Assembly: GCA_035440445.1 (NCBI GenBank)
Contig: DAORMJ010000003.1
Coordinates: forward strand, 62,001-126,000
Direction of reading: 5' to 3'
DNA: 64,000 nucleotides
DNA from: Ga0077548 sp035440445
GTDB taxonomy: Bacteria; Pseudomonadota; Alphaproteobacteria; Rhizobiales; Xanthobacteraceae
Shown: piece after piece, positions 23,126 through 32,626 of the stretch
Position numbering within the stretch: position 1 is the stretch's first letter
How the letters are laid out: each line of letters starts with the position of its first letter
Program-made: the position numbers and the translations under genes
The notes under the pieces: model-generated
What the model saw: the letters and a program-made list of their open reading frames with translations, nothing else
The model's database searches: none
What the model was told of the DNA's origin: nothing

Positions 23126-23265
23126 CCGGCTCTCCGATTCGTCGCAAAGGATTTTATACCCATCATACGGTTTATCATCTGGATAAAGCGTGGCAAGGGG
23201 CTACCGCCGCTTGCGGCCTCCGCTTGCGGCCTCTAGCGTCCGCCGGCCTTTCAGGAAAGCCGCCA

Positions 23266-24348
23266 ATGCCCCTGCTGCTCGATCTGGCCTTGCCGTTCTC
23301 GCGCTTTTTCGAGGCCGAAGACGCGCACCGGCTCGCGATCCGGGCGCTCTCGATCATGCCCAAAGGTGGCGACCCGGCCGACGACCCGCGCCTCGCGGTG
23401 TCGGCTTTCGGGCTCAATTTCAAGAATCCGGTTGGTCTTGCTGCTGGCTTCGACAAGAACGCGGAGGTTCCCGATGCCGTGCTCGCGCTCGGCTTCGGCT
23501 TCGCCGAAGTCGGCACCCTGACGCCCAAACCGCAGGCGGGAAATCCCCGGCCGCGGGTGTTCCGGCTGTTGCGCGATGAGGGGGTCATCAATCGCCTCGG
23601 CTTCAACAATGACGGCTTCGCTGCCGCGCTTTCGCGGCTGACGCTGCGCGCGCCTTACGGAATTCTCGGCATCAACATCGGCGCGAACAAGGATTCGACC
23701 GATCGCATCGCCGATTATGTGTCCGGCGTCGAAACCTTTTCGCCGCATGCGACCTATCTCACGGTCAATGTTTCTTCGCCGAACACGCCAGGCCTGCGTG
23801 ATCTGCAATCGGCGCAGGCGCTCGACGAATTGATGAAGCGCGTGCTGGAAGCGCGGGAAATAGCTGCCCAGAATGGCAATGGCAGAAAGGCCATTCTCCT
23901 GAAGATCGCGCCGGATGTTGCGCTGGGCGATCTCGACGACATCGTGGAAATCGCCAGAAAGCGTGCGATCGACGGCATGATCGTCTCCAATACGACGGTG
24001 AGCCGCCCGTCTTCGCTGTCCGAGAAGGAAGCAAACGAGCAGGGCGGTCTGTCGGGCAAGCCGCTCTTCGACCTTTCAACCCGGATGCTGGCGGAAACCT
24101 ATCTGCGCGCCGAGCGCGCATTCCCGATCGTCGGCGTCGGCGGCATCGATTCGCCGGAAGCCGCATGGAAGAAAATCCGCGCCGGCGCCACACTGGTCCA
24201 GCTTTATACCGGTATGGTCTATAAGGGCTTTGGCTTGGCGCGCGAGATCAAGCGCGGTCTCGTCCTCAAGCTCGACCGCGGCAAGCACCGCTCGATTCAG
24301 GACGTAGTGGGGCTCGATGCGGTCGAAGCATCGGCGTCCCGGAAATAG
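23266..24348 (+). CDS. pyrD: dihydroorotate dehydrogenase (quinone), class 2
   Basis: Membrane-associated FMN enzyme that oxidises dihydroorotate to orotate with quinone in pyrimidine synthesis. N-terminal amphipathic segment (LLLDLALPFSRFFEAEDAHRL), GLAAGFDKNAEVP, FVEVGTLTPKPQ-type motif (FAEVGTLTPKPQAGNPRPRVFR), catalytic Ser region LTVNVSSPNTPGLRDLQ, and GLSGKPLFDLS. 360 residues from ATG 23266, chosen because AGGAAAG precedes it; the frame upstream to 23020 is non-coding. Single gene between convergent and divergent neighbours. Confidence 0.96.
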   Translation: MPLLLDLALPFSRFFEAEDAHRLAIRALSIMPKGGDPADDPRLAVSAFGLNFKNPVGLAAGFDKNAEVPDAVLALGFGFAEVGTLTPKPQAGNPRPRVFRLLRDEGVINRLGFNNDGFAAALSRLTLRAPYGILGINIGANKDSTDRIADYVSGVETFSPHATYLTVNVSSPNTPGLRDLQSAQALDELMKRVLEAREIAAQNGNGRKAILLKIAPDVALGDLDDIVEIARKRAIDGMIVSNTTVSRPSSLSEKEANEQGGLSGKPLFDLSTRMLAETYLRAERAFPIVGVGGIDSPEAAWKKIRAGATLVQLYTGMVYKGFGLAREIKRGLVLKLDRGKHRSIQDVVGLDAVEASASRK

Positions 24349-24618
24349 CTAGCGCTTGCGGGCCTGCACCAGCCGCACGATCAGCCAGATCGGGATCACC
24401 ACGACAGCGCCGAGCAGGAAAAAATACCAAACATCATAAAAAGCACTGAACCCAAGATTCAGGATTTTGCGAATGAGTGCGACGAATCCATCGATAATAT
24501 CGAACGGATGCAGCCCGAGCACATAGAGTACGAATCCAACGAGGATCGAAAGCAGTACTAGCTTGATAAAAACGGCGAAGGGTGAGCCGCCAAGAAAATG
24601 TCGAAGTCCGTTGTCCAT
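24349..24618 (-). CDS. DUF6460 family membrane protein (89 aa)
   Basis: Two membrane helices (about 16-36 and 62-83) with FIKLVLLSILVGFVLYVLGLHPFDI and FFLLGAVVVIPIWLIVRL, the pattern of DUF6460. Its stop abuts the pyrD stop (convergent). Function unknown. Confidence 0.8.
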   Translation of the reverse strand: MDNGLRHFLGGSPFAVFIKLVLLSILVGFVLYVLGLHPFDIIDGFVALIRKILNLGFSAFYDVWYFFLLGAVVVIPIWLIVRLVQARKR

Positions 24619-24640
24619 CAGTTTGAACTTTGTTGAGCTT

Positions 24641-24865
24641 CTAATTTACCAGATTTAGTAGCCAAGCTGGCGCACCAAAGAAAAATGACCATAAGCCAAG
24701 CACACCGGCCACAAACGCCAAGGGACCAAGAATGCCGAAAATAAACATGGCAAAACTGCCAATCTTTACCGCCATGTACATCCAGTAAAGCCATCCCAGC
24801 GTACTTGTAATAAAAAATAAGACACCCAATGCTGAGCCAAACAACGTGCTTATAACGTCTTTCAT
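24641..24865 (-). CDS. small membrane protein (74 aa)
   Basis: Three short hydrophobic segments (about 10-30, 33-57, 60-72) with many aromatic residues (LGWLYWMYMAV, LWSFFFGAPAWLLNLVN). It lies 22 bases upstream of the DUF6460 gene on the same strand, so the two are probably co-transcribed. GGGAGGGAACG upstream of the ATG gives a good ribosome-binding site. No family recognised. Confidence 0.6.
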   Translation of the reverse strand: MKDVISTLFGSALGVLFFITSTLGWLYWMYMAVKIGSFAMFIFGILGPLAFVAGVLGLWSFFFGAPAWLLNLVN

Positions 24866-24977
24866 CGTTCCCTCCCTAAGCGGTTAAACGCTTCTTGTGC
24901 GATTATCAAACCTTAAGAGCCGGGCGGGACGCGTCAATACAGACATCCTTCATTCGTCATTTCAGCGTTCAAATTCA

Positions 24978-25745
24978 TCAACTGCGCCGGAATATCAGGC
25001 CGGCAAGCGTTCCGACAATAAAGGCAAGAAAGGCAACCCCAAGGCCGTAATCGAGGCGGGCCTCGCGGGCGGATTGCGCGACAAAGGCTTCAAAGCCCGC
25101 CTTCACGACTTCGATTGCGGTGGTTTGTTGCGCGGCGAGTACGCCGTTGGAAAAGACGTGCACGTCGATTTCATAGGAGCCGGTAGGCGCGGTGCCCGGG
25201 ATCGGCAGGGTCGCGCGAAACAGCGTCGGTGTCAGGAATGTCACCGCATTGGTCTCTTCGTAGAACAGTCCTTCGGCCTTCTTCACGCGCAACAGCGCCT
25301 GACCGAACTCCTCGTCGGCCAGGATCGTCGGCGGCAGGGCCGCATAAGCGAGACCGATCCGGTATTTCGCCTGCAGGTCGAGCGGTCCGAATTCCGAGGG
25401 CGCGCGGTTGGTGAGCACGGCGAGATAAGACGGGGTTTCCGGAAAACGCCGAGACTCGAAGTTTACCCAGAGCCCGAGGATGCGGTCCTTCTTGCGCGTG
25501 ACGAAGGTCGTCGACGGCCCGCGCACGGTAATGGCGACGTCATATTTCTTGGGCTTGTCGCGCGGCGCGTCGCTTTCCTCGATCGCGGCGAACAGCACAA
25601 GCGAGGTGCCGGTAAAGTTCGAGCTGATAAGCACGCGATGTGTCGAGAGCGACGTCACCAGCCGCTCGGCCCGCGCCAGCGGCGCGAAGGAAGGCGCAAG
25701 GATCAGGAGGAGAGCCGCGAAAGCGGCAGCCTTGCGCAGCTTCAT
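24978..25745 (-). CDS. TIGR02186 family protein (255 aa), TauE partner
   Basis: Signal peptide ending near APLARA (residue 26), a beta-rich periplasmic domain beginning ERLVTSLSTHRVLISSNFTGTSLVLFAAIE and a C-terminal anchor helix (about 232-250) closed by RRS. TIGR02186 proteins are alphaproteobacterial and usually adjoin a TauE/SafE permease. Here its start overlaps the permease stop by 4 bases, so the two form one operon and probably one membrane complex. Confidence 0.87.
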   Translation of the reverse strand: MKLRKAAAFAALLLILAPSFAPLARAERLVTSLSTHRVLISSNFTGTSLVLFAAIEESDAPRDKPKKYDVAITVRGPSTTFVTRKKDRILGLWVNFESRRFPETPSYLAVLTNRAPSEFGPLDLQAKYRIGLAYAALPPTILADEEFGQALLRVKKAEGLFYEETNAVTFLTPTLFRATLPIPGTAPTGSYEIDVHVFSNGVLAAQQTTAIEVVKAGFEAFVAQSAREARLDYGLGVAFLAFIVGTLAGLIFRRS

Positions 25746-26665
25746 CCGCCAGCCTCCGGGATCACGGAGAAGAGTTCGAGCGGCTTGGTCAAAAGATCGA
25801 TCCCGACGCGCGCCGCGACCGCGAAAATCAGGATGCCGAGGAGGAAGCGCAATTGCTCTGCGCGGATCGCCTGGCCCGCGCGTGCGCCGGACTGCGCTCC
25901 GATCACGCCGCCGATCATCAGCGTAAAGGCGAGCACCACATCGACCGAGCGGTTTTCGACCGCATGCAGGATGGTCGCCGCCAGCATGGTGAAAAGGGTC
26001 AGGAACTGCGCGGTGCCGACGGCGACGGCCGTGGGAACGCGCAGGAGATAGATCAGTGCCGGGACGAGCAGGAAGCCGCCACCGATGCCCATCAACGCGC
26101 CGAGCAGACCGACGCCAAAACCGATCACGGTCACGGGGATCGCGGAAACATAGATGCGCGACTGGCGGAAGCGGAATTTCAGCGGCAGGCCGTGAAACCA
26201 GGCATGCGTTCCGGGCCGGCGCAGTACCGGCTGCTGTCCGTGCATCGCGCGCAGGAGCGCGCGCACGCTTTCCACGATCATCAGGGAGCCGATGGTCGAC
26301 AGCAACACGATGTAGGAAAGATTGATGATGAGATCGAGCTGGCCGAGCCGCCGCAACAGCGAGAAGATCCAGACACCCGCCGCGGTGCCGAGCATGCCGC
26401 CCGACAACAGCACGAGCCCGAGCCCGCTATCGACGAGCTTCTTCCGCCAATAGGACAGGACGCTGGTAATCGAGGAGGCCGCGATATGGCTCGGCACGCT
26501 CGCAACCGCGACCGCAGGCGGAATGCCGACCAGAATGAGCATCGGCGTCATCAGGAAGCCGCCGCCGACACCGAACATTCCCGAGATGAACCCGACCGCG
26601 ATCCCCAGCCCGAATATCAGAAGGATATTGACCGGCAGTTCGGCTATCGGAAGGTAGATCGACAA
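25742..26665 (-). CDS. TauE/SafE family sulfite/organosulfonate exporter (307 aa)
   Basis: Eight or so helices in two repeats: VGFISGMFGVGGGFLMTPMLILVGIPPAVAVA in the first and GVGLLGALMGIGGGFLLVPALIYLLRVPTAVAVG in the second, both diagnostic of TauE/SafE. Members export sulfite or related anions. Coupled to the TIGR02186 protein downstream by a 4-base overlap. The 101 bases to the next gene contain nothing I can identify. Confidence 0.9.
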   Translation of the reverse strand: MSIYLPIAELPVNILLIFGLGIAVGFISGMFGVGGGFLMTPMLILVGIPPAVAVASVPSHIAASSITSVLSYWRKKLVDSGLGLVLLSGGMLGTAAGVWIFSLLRRLGQLDLIINLSYIVLLSTIGSLMIVESVRALLRAMHGQQPVLRRPGTHAWFHGLPLKFRFRQSRIYVSAIPVTVIGFGVGLLGALMGIGGGFLLVPALIYLLRVPTAVAVGTAQFLTLFTMLAATILHAVENRSVDVVLAFTLMIGGVIGAQSGARAGQAIRAEQLRFLLGILIFAVAARVGIDLLTKPLELFSVIPEAGG

Positions 26666-26766
26666 TATGAGCTTCCGGCACTTTCGCGTGGCCGCTCTTC
26701 TAGCGGCAGCACTACGGCATCAACATGTCGCCGCGCATGCTTGTCAATGATAAGTGCGCGGCAGCG

Positions 26767-29700
26767 TTACTTCTTTTGCTTCTTTTTCGGCGTCGCCATG
26801 ACCGTCTGCCATTCGGCTTTCAGCGGCGGATTATTGATTGCGCCGTCGGACGGCGCGGCGGCCCAGGTCTGCACCGCGAGTTGCGCTGCAACCAGCGTCT
26901 GCTGGTCGAGGCGCTTGGCGACGTCGTCGCGCTTTTTCGCGGCGTCCGTATCGCCCTGGTTCGCGGCCAGCGAGAACCAGCGGTAGGATTCGGCGAGATT
27001 GGCCGGAACGCCGAGACCGCGGGCATAGAGGACGCCGAGATTATATTGGCTGTCGCGCAAGCCCCGGTCGGCCGCGCGGCGGAACCACGGGATTGCGTTG
27101 GTGTAATCGGGCTTTCCGCCGGGGCCGGAGTCTTCGACGATCATGACGGCCAGATTGTGCATCGCCTTCAGATGGCCGCTCTCCGCAGCGGTTGCGTAAT
27201 TGGTGCGGGCGCGGCCACGATTGCGCTCGACACCCTGGCCCTTTTCATAAGCCATGCCGAGCCGGAAGGCCGCAGCCGCCGAGCCCTTGGCCACCGCGCG
27301 CTCGAACCACTTGATGGCTTCCTGCGTGTTGGCGGTGACGCCGTTGCCGTTCAGATAGCGCTCGCCGATCTCAAAAGCCGCTGCCGGATCGCCGTTCAGC
27401 GCAGCCTGACGCAGCGCCTGCGTGCCGATGCCTGCCGGCAATTCGCCGGCGTTGGCCTGCGGCACCGGTGAAACGGAAACGGTCGCCTGCTGCTTTGCGG
27501 GTGGCGTCTGTTTCTGCGTCTGCGGCTGCGTTTGCGCCGCGGGCTGCACCGCAATCTGCTGCACGTTCTGCGGGGCGGCGGTGCTTTGGGTCGTCAGCGC
27601 GTCATCCGCAACGCGGGCGAAGAGCGAGTTCTGCTGTTGCGGCCCGAGGATGCCGGACGCCGGTGCGAGCGAAGCGGTCGGGTCGATGATTCCCGGAATC
27701 ATCGAGCGCTGCTGCACGGCGGGGGGAACGGCCATGGTCTGCGGCGGGATCGCCTGTGGCTGCGGCGGCGCTTCCTTGGCCGGAGCCGGTGGCGGCACGA
27801 CCGCGGTTTCACTGCCGCCGATCAGGTTGGTGATGAAACGCATGTCGAAGAAGCGCACCACGCTGAAGCCGAGCAGCATGACAAGGAGACCGAGCAGCAC
27901 CGCCCGACGCGAGCGCGCGAAGAGCCCGCCGATCGAGAGCCGCTTCTTGGCCTCCGGCGCGTTTTCCTCCGCAGCCTCGGCGGGAGCTTCCGCTGCCGCG
28001 GCCTGGGCTGCGCGGCGCGCAGCGGCGATGAAGTCGGACGTTTTGGCATTCGGATCCCGCGGACGCGGCGCGATGTCGGCAACCGCGGCTTCGGACTGCG
28101 CAATGCGCTGCTGCACCGGGGTCGGCCGCGAACGCGGCGCACCGGAGCCCGGTTCGAGCGGATAGTCGGCGGGCAATTCGTCTGTGACGACAAACTCGTC
28201 CTGCGAGCGGACCGTTACCGGGGCCGCGCGCGTGAAGCGCGGCGTTTCGGCTGGTGCCGAAACCACCGTGACGTTGCGCTTGGGCGCTGCCGGTTCTCCC
28301 GCGAGCGGCTTTTCTGCCGGTATTTCGGGTTGCAGCAGGACCGCGGCCGCGACGGTCTGCTGGGCTGCAGCCACCTGCTGCGGCATGGTCTGGCGTGCGG
28401 CGTGCAACTCGCGGAGTGCCGTTTTCGCCGCGCGTTCGGCCACATCCATGGCATTAGCGCGGGCCTTGTCGAACTGCGAAGAAAGATCGGAAATGCCGCG
28501 CTCGATCGCGCCGAGATTGGCGAGCTTCGCCTCCGAAGCGTCGAGCCGGTCGACCAGGCTGCGCATGGTCTCTTCGAGTCCCATGGGGCTCGGGCTCTCG
28601 ACCTTGTCCAGCGTGTGCTGCAGCGAATCCAGACGCTCGTGAATCCGGTCGAACGCTTCGTTGTTCGGCTCGGCGGCGACGTATTGAGGCGCCTGCGCAC
28701 TGGTTTCGATGCGGTCGGCGAGCGCGTCGATGCGTTGTTCGAGCGCGCTGACGATGTTGCGCACGCCGCTGTCGTCGGGGACCGAAATCCGCTCGACCTT
28801 GCCCGCGATGGACTCGATCTGCGCCACGACCGTCTGCAGGTTCTGGGCGGGCAGGGCGTTGGAGAGGAGGTCGCGCACTTCCTGAATCTGGTTCTGGATC
28901 CGCGCGACGGTCGTGCCGTCGATGCTTTTGGCGTTGATGACGTCGAGCTTGTCGGAAAGCGCGTTGAGATCGCCTTCGACGGAGATGAAGGATTCCGCGG
29001 GCCGCACGTTGGCAAGTGCCGCGCGAATTTCTTCGAGCGCCGTCAGCACCGCCTGCGCCGAGCGATTGTCCTTCGGCGAATTCATGGTCGCGCGATCGAC
29101 CTTGCGCGCTAGCGCTTCGACCGTTTGCTCGAGCGATTCCAGCGTCCGGCGCGGGGCGAGGTCCGCCATGGTGCGCGCGAGATCGGCGATGTCGCGGCGC
29201 AGCTCGGTGACGTGCGCGGAATTTGCCTGCTCGTTCGCCTTGCGCAGCGAGTGCATCTCGTCGGCGATGGTTTTGAGTTGCCGTTCGAAATTCGCGAACT
29301 GCGGCGCGGGCGCCGGTGTTTCCTTCGGTGCGGCTGCGCGAAACGGTGCTTCCTTTGCTGCCGGCGCGCGCGAAGGCGCGCGGCGGCGCGGCGTTCCGTC
29401 GAGCACCGACTGGCGCTCCATGATTTCGGCAACGGCTGCGTCGAGTTCGTCCGCGGTCGGTGCGTATTGCGGAGCGGTCGCGGTGGTGACCGCGACTTCG
29501 CGCTCGAGCCGCTCGCTCATCTGCGAGATCACGCGCGCCATTTCGTCGAGCTTGCCGTCGACGACGGAATCTTCGCGCCGGGTGGGGCGGTCGAGCAGGA
29601 TGGTTTCAATGCGTGAATCGAGCTTGCGGATCGCGGAGCTGATTTCCTCGCGGCCATTGTTGCGTTCCGCGCGCTCCATGCTGTTGAGCATGAGGTCGAT

Positions 29701-30024
29701 CCGCTCGGTCAATGAATCGAGCGAGGCGGCAATCTGGCCGTCGGCCTTGCCGCGCTGCGGCGGTTCGGCGTGAAACTGCTGCTGAGGCCGGGCTTGCGCG
29801 TTGCGCCGCGCGAGCATGTTGATCTGTTCGGCGAGATCGTCGAGGCGATGGTCGAAATTGGTCACCGGATTGCGGCCGCGGCCATGGCCGCCGCGAGCGT
29901 TCTCGCGAATGGCAGCTTCCAGCCATTCGCCGACCGATAGGCCCTCGCGCCGGGCCGCTTCCCGCGCCGCGTCCCAGGTATCCTGGTCCACCGCGCTCAC
30001 GCTCCAGGGGACGCCTGCACTCAT
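26767..30024 (-). CDS. podJ: PodJ-like polar localisation protein with Sel1 repeats (1085 aa)
   Basis: Cytoplasmic N-terminus starting VPWSVSAVDQDTWDAAREAARREGLSVGEWLEAAI, a long coiled-coil and Ala/Pro-rich region to about residue 700, one membrane helix (about 708-730, RRAVLLGLLVMLLGFSVVRFF), a Pro/Gln-rich periplasmic linker, then four to five Sel1-like repeats (about 860-1020, AAAFEIGERYLNGNGV and SQYNLGVLYARGLGV). This order matches PodJ of Caulobacter and Agrobacterium, which marks a cell pole and recruits polarity and division factors. Single gene; 255 intergenic bases separate it from the divergent MerR gene. Confidence 0.8.
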   Translation of the reverse strand: MSAGVPWSVSAVDQDTWDAAREAARREGLSVGEWLEAAIRENARGGHGRGRNPVTNFDHRLDDLAEQINMLARRNAQARPQQQFHAEPPQRGKADGQIAASLDSLTERIDLMLNSMERAERNNGREEISSAIRKLDSRIETILLDRPTRREDSVVDGKLDEMARVISQMSERLEREVAVTTATAPQYAPTADELDAAVAEIMERQSVLDGTPRRRAPSRAPAAKEAPFRAAAPKETPAPAPQFANFERQLKTIADEMHSLRKANEQANSAHVTELRRDIADLARTMADLAPRRTLESLEQTVEALARKVDRATMNSPKDNRSAQAVLTALEEIRAALANVRPAESFISVEGDLNALSDKLDVINAKSIDGTTVARIQNQIQEVRDLLSNALPAQNLQTVVAQIESIAGKVERISVPDDSGVRNIVSALEQRIDALADRIETSAQAPQYVAAEPNNEAFDRIHERLDSLQHTLDKVESPSPMGLEETMRSLVDRLDASEAKLANLGAIERGISDLSSQFDKARANAMDVAERAAKTALRELHAARQTMPQQVAAAQQTVAAAVLLQPEIPAEKPLAGEPAAPKRNVTVVSAPAETPRFTRAAPVTVRSQDEFVVTDELPADYPLEPGSGAPRSRPTPVQQRIAQSEAAVADIAPRPRDPNAKTSDFIAAARRAAQAAAAEAPAEAAEENAPEAKKRLSIGGLFARSRRAVLLGLLVMLLGFSVVRFFDMRFITNLIGGSETAVVPPPAPAKEAPPQPQAIPPQTMAVPPAVQQRSMIPGIIDPTASLAPASGILGPQQQNSLFARVADDALTTQSTAAPQNVQQIAVQPAAQTQPQTQKQTPPAKQQATVSVSPVPQANAGELPAGIGTQALRQAALNGDPAAAFEIGERYLNGNGVTANTQEAIKWFERAVAKGSAAAAFRLGMAYEKGQGVERNRGRARTNYATAAESGHLKAMHNLAVMIVEDSGPGGKPDYTNAIPWFRRAADRGLRDSQYNLGVLYARGLGVPANLAESYRWFSLAANQGDTDAAKKRDDVAKRLDQQTLVAAQLAVQTWAAAPSDGAINNPPLKAEWQTVMATPKKKQKK

Positions 30025-30197
30025 TGCCGATCCATCCTGCGGGGCGCCCGGGATGAAGATCGGACGGCGCCACTCCGCCGGTCCTAAATCTTGATAGTTA
30101 CGGTAAATGCTGGGTTAATTTTCTCGTTTTCTCGTTCAATTCCTTAAGAAACCGGCAGTCGTAGGGTGCCACATTTAGCCTGATCTTAAGAAATGGC

Positions 30198-30225
30198 TTG
30201 ACGTTTACGTAAACTGAGGTACTGT
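30198..30225 (+). promoter_or_regulatory. promoter with palindromic operator for MerR gene
   Basis: TTGACG (30198-30203), 16-bp spacer, TACTGT (30220-30225). A perfect 12-bp palindrome GTTTACGTAAAC (30203-30214) overlaps the -35 edge and the spacer. The position suits autoregulation by the MerR-family product 55 bases downstream. Confidence 0.6.
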
Positions 30226-30279
30226 TGCGGAAACCCTGTGGTCGGCGAACCCCCCGGCCATACGCCAAGGGAGAGCACC

Positions 30280-30771
30280 ATGGGACAATTGCACAGCATT
30301 GAAGCCGTTTTGCCGCAGGATGCGCACTCGCGCGATCTTTGGGCGGAATTCGACCAACACACCGGAGATTCGGAGCGCGGCAGCCAGCAGATCTTCACGA
30401 TCCGCGATCTCGCCCGCGAATTCGGCGTTACCGCCCGAACGCTTCGTTTCTACGAAGAGAAAGAACTGCTCTCGCCGCGCCGGCAGGGCCAGGAGCGGCT
30501 CTACTCCCGCCGCGACCGCGCCCGCCTGAAGCTCGTTTTGATGGGCAAGCGGGTAGGCTTTTCGCTCGAAGAGATCCGCTCCATGCTCGATCTCTACGAC
30601 CTCGGTGACGGCCGCGTCACACAGCTCAAGGTATCTTACGCCCGCTTCAACGAGCGGGTCGAGCGGCTGAAGCAGCAGCGCGACGAGATCGACGAAGCCA
30701 TTGCCGCCATGCAGCGCGCGAGCAAGTCGCTTGCCGAAATGTTGAAAGAGCGCGGCTCCGCCGTCGCCTGA
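30280..30771 (+). CDS. MerR family regulator of fatty-acid oxidation operon (163 aa)
   Basis: N-terminal winged HTH: IFTIRDLAREFGVTARTLRFYEEKELLSPRRQGQERLYSRRDRARL, then a coiled-coil dimer helix (LKQQRDEIDEAIAAMQRA). No Cys metal-binding C-terminus, so it is not a metal sensor; it resembles LiuR-type regulators that control acyl-CoA metabolism. ATG 30280 has AAGGGAGAG upstream, so I prefer it over 30238. It lies 30 bases before the acyl-CoA dehydrogenase gene, and its own promoter carries a palindrome, pointing to control of itself and the operon (inference). Confidence 0.88.
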   Translation: MGQLHSIEAVLPQDAHSRDLWAEFDQHTGDSERGSQQIFTIRDLAREFGVTARTLRFYEEKELLSPRRQGQERLYSRRDRARLKLVLMGKRVGFSLEEIRSMLDLYDLGDGRVTQLKVSYARFNERVERLKQQRDEIDEAIAAMQRASKSLAEMLKERGSAVA

Positions 30772-30801
30772 TCCGAACGCCAGTCTTTCCGGAGAAAACC
30801 A

Positions 30802-32592
30802 ATGCCGGTCTATAAAGCACCCGTCGACGACACCATGTTTCTGTTGCGCGACGTCTTCAATATCGCGCGCTACGACAATCTTCCGGGCTTTGCCGAAGCA
30901 ACACCCGATACGATCGAGGCCGTGCTCTCCGAAGGCGGAAAGTTCTGCGAGGAGGTGCTGGCACCCCTCAATCAGGTCGGCGACCGCGAAGGCTGCAAAC
31001 GCGCGGCCGATGGTTCGGTGACGACGCCGAAAGGCTTCAAGGACGCCTACAAACAGATGGCCGAAGGCGGCTGGATCGGTCTTTCTTCGGAAGAAAAATA
31101 CGGCGGTCAGGGCCTGCCGTTCGTGATCGGCGCTGCCATGAATGAATACATGAGCAGCGCCAACATGGCATTCGCGATGTATCCGGGCCTTACGCTCGGT
31201 GCGTGCCGCGCCATTCGCATTCACGGCAGCGATGAAATCCGCGACACCTATCTGCCGAAGATGATCGGCGGTCAGTGGACCGGCACGATGAATCTGACGG
31301 AGCCGCATTGCGGCACCGACCTCGGTCTGTTGAAGACCAAGGCCGCCAAGCAGGCGGACGGTTCCTACAAGATCACCGGCACGAAGATTTTCATCTCGGC
31401 TGGCGAACACGACATGAGCGAGAACATCGTGCATCTCGTGCTTGCGCGCATTGAAGGCGCGCCGGAGGGCGTGAAGGGGATTTCGCTCTTCGTCGTTCCG
31501 AAATTCATTCCGACCAAGGACGGGGGCATCGGCGAGCGCAACGCGCTGATCTGCGGCTCCATCGAACACAAGATGGGCATTCACGGCAATTCCACCTGCG
31601 TCATGAACTATGATGGCGCAACGGGCTGGCTCGTCGGCGAGGAAAATCGCGGCCTTCCGGCGATGTTCGTGATGATGAACGATGCCCGTCTCGGCGTCGG
31701 CATTCAGGGCATCGCGCAGGGCGAGGTCGCGTACCAGAACGCGGTGGTTTACGCGAAGGATCGTCTGCAGGGCCGTTCAATCAGCGGCGTGAAGAACCCC
31801 GAGAAGCCGGCCGATCCGATCATCGTGCATCCGGATATCCGCCGGAACCTGATGACCATGAGGGCGGTGAACGAAGGCGGCCGCGCGCTGATGATCTGGA
31901 TCGCGCTGCAGGCCGATCTGCTCTCGCGCTCGCCCGACGAAAAGACCAAGCAGCTTGCCGACGACTACATGGGCATCCTGACGCCGATCCTGAAAGGCGT
32001 GATGACCGATCTCGGCTTCCAGAATGCGGTCATGGCGCAGCAGGTTTTCGGCGGTCACGGCTACATCGCCGAGCACGGCATGGAGCAGTTCGTGCGCGAT
32101 GCGCGCATCGCCATGATTTATGAAGGTGCCAACGGCATTCAGGCGTTGGATCTCGTCGGCCGCAAGTTGCCGAAGGACGGTGGCCGCGCGATCACTGCGT
32201 TCTTCAACGAGGTCTCCGGCTTCGTGAAGGAAAACGAAGCCGACGAGAAGATGAAGGCTTTCGTCGCGCCGCTGGGTGATTCCCTGAAGCACCTGCAGGG
32301 CGCGACCATGTGGTTCATGCAGAATGCGATGAAGCGGCCCGACAATGCCGGTGCCGGTTCCTACGACTACATGCACCTCTTTGGGCTCGTCGCACTCGGA
32401 TACATGTGGGCGCAGATGGCGAAGGTTGCGCTTGCAAAGAAGAATGGAAGTGACGCCGCGCCGGCGATGGACGCGAAGCTCATGACCGCCAAGTTCTTCG
32501 TCGAACGCATGTTGCCGGAAACCGGCGCGCATCTGAAGCGCATCCAGTCCGGCGCCGACAATCTGATGGATATGCCCGCCGAAGCGTTCTGA
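30802..32592 (+). CDS. acyl-CoA dehydrogenase with C-terminal extension (596 aa)
   Basis: FAD enzyme for the first beta-oxidation step. MNLTEPHCGTDLGLLKTKA, TGTKIFISAGEHDM and the catalytic base Glu441 in IYEGANGIQALDLVGRKL are all present. The extra C-terminal part (about 465-596) is the family's additional domain. Long (~600 aa) members of this type act on medium- or long-chain acyl-CoA in proteobacteria. First enzyme gene of the MerR-fad operon; GGAGAAAACC precedes its ATG. Confidence 0.93.
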   Translation: MPVYKAPVDDTMFLLRDVFNIARYDNLPGFAEATPDTIEAVLSEGGKFCEEVLAPLNQVGDREGCKRAADGSVTTPKGFKDAYKQMAEGGWIGLSSEEKYGGQGLPFVIGAAMNEYMSSANMAFAMYPGLTLGACRAIRIHGSDEIRDTYLPKMIGGQWTGTMNLTEPHCGTDLGLLKTKAAKQADGSYKITGTKIFISAGEHDMSENIVHLVLARIEGAPEGVKGISLFVVPKFIPTKDGGIGERNALICGSIEHKMGIHGNSTCVMNYDGATGWLVGEENRGLPAMFVMMNDARLGVGIQGIAQGEVAYQNAVVYAKDRLQGRSISGVKNPEKPADPIIVHPDIRRNLMTMRAVNEGGRALMIWIALQADLLSRSPDEKTKQLADDYMGILTPILKGVMTDLGFQNAVMAQQVFGGHGYIAEHGMEQFVRDARIAMIYEGANGIQALDLVGRKLPKDGGRAITAFFNEVSGFVKENEADEKMKAFVAPLGDSLKHLQGATMWFMQNAMKRPDNAGAGSYDYMHLFGLVALGYMWAQMAKVALAKKNGSDAAPAMDAKLMTAKFFVERMLPETGAHLKRIQSGADNLMDMPAEAF

Positions 32593-32626
32593 CGCTTTGA
32601 AGGGGAACAAACAACGGGAGACGCCA

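Noticed and set aside
27532..29112. 526-codon plus-strand frame opposite podJ
   Set aside because: Arg-rich mirror of a high-GC coding sequence; podJ on the other strand has clear domains.
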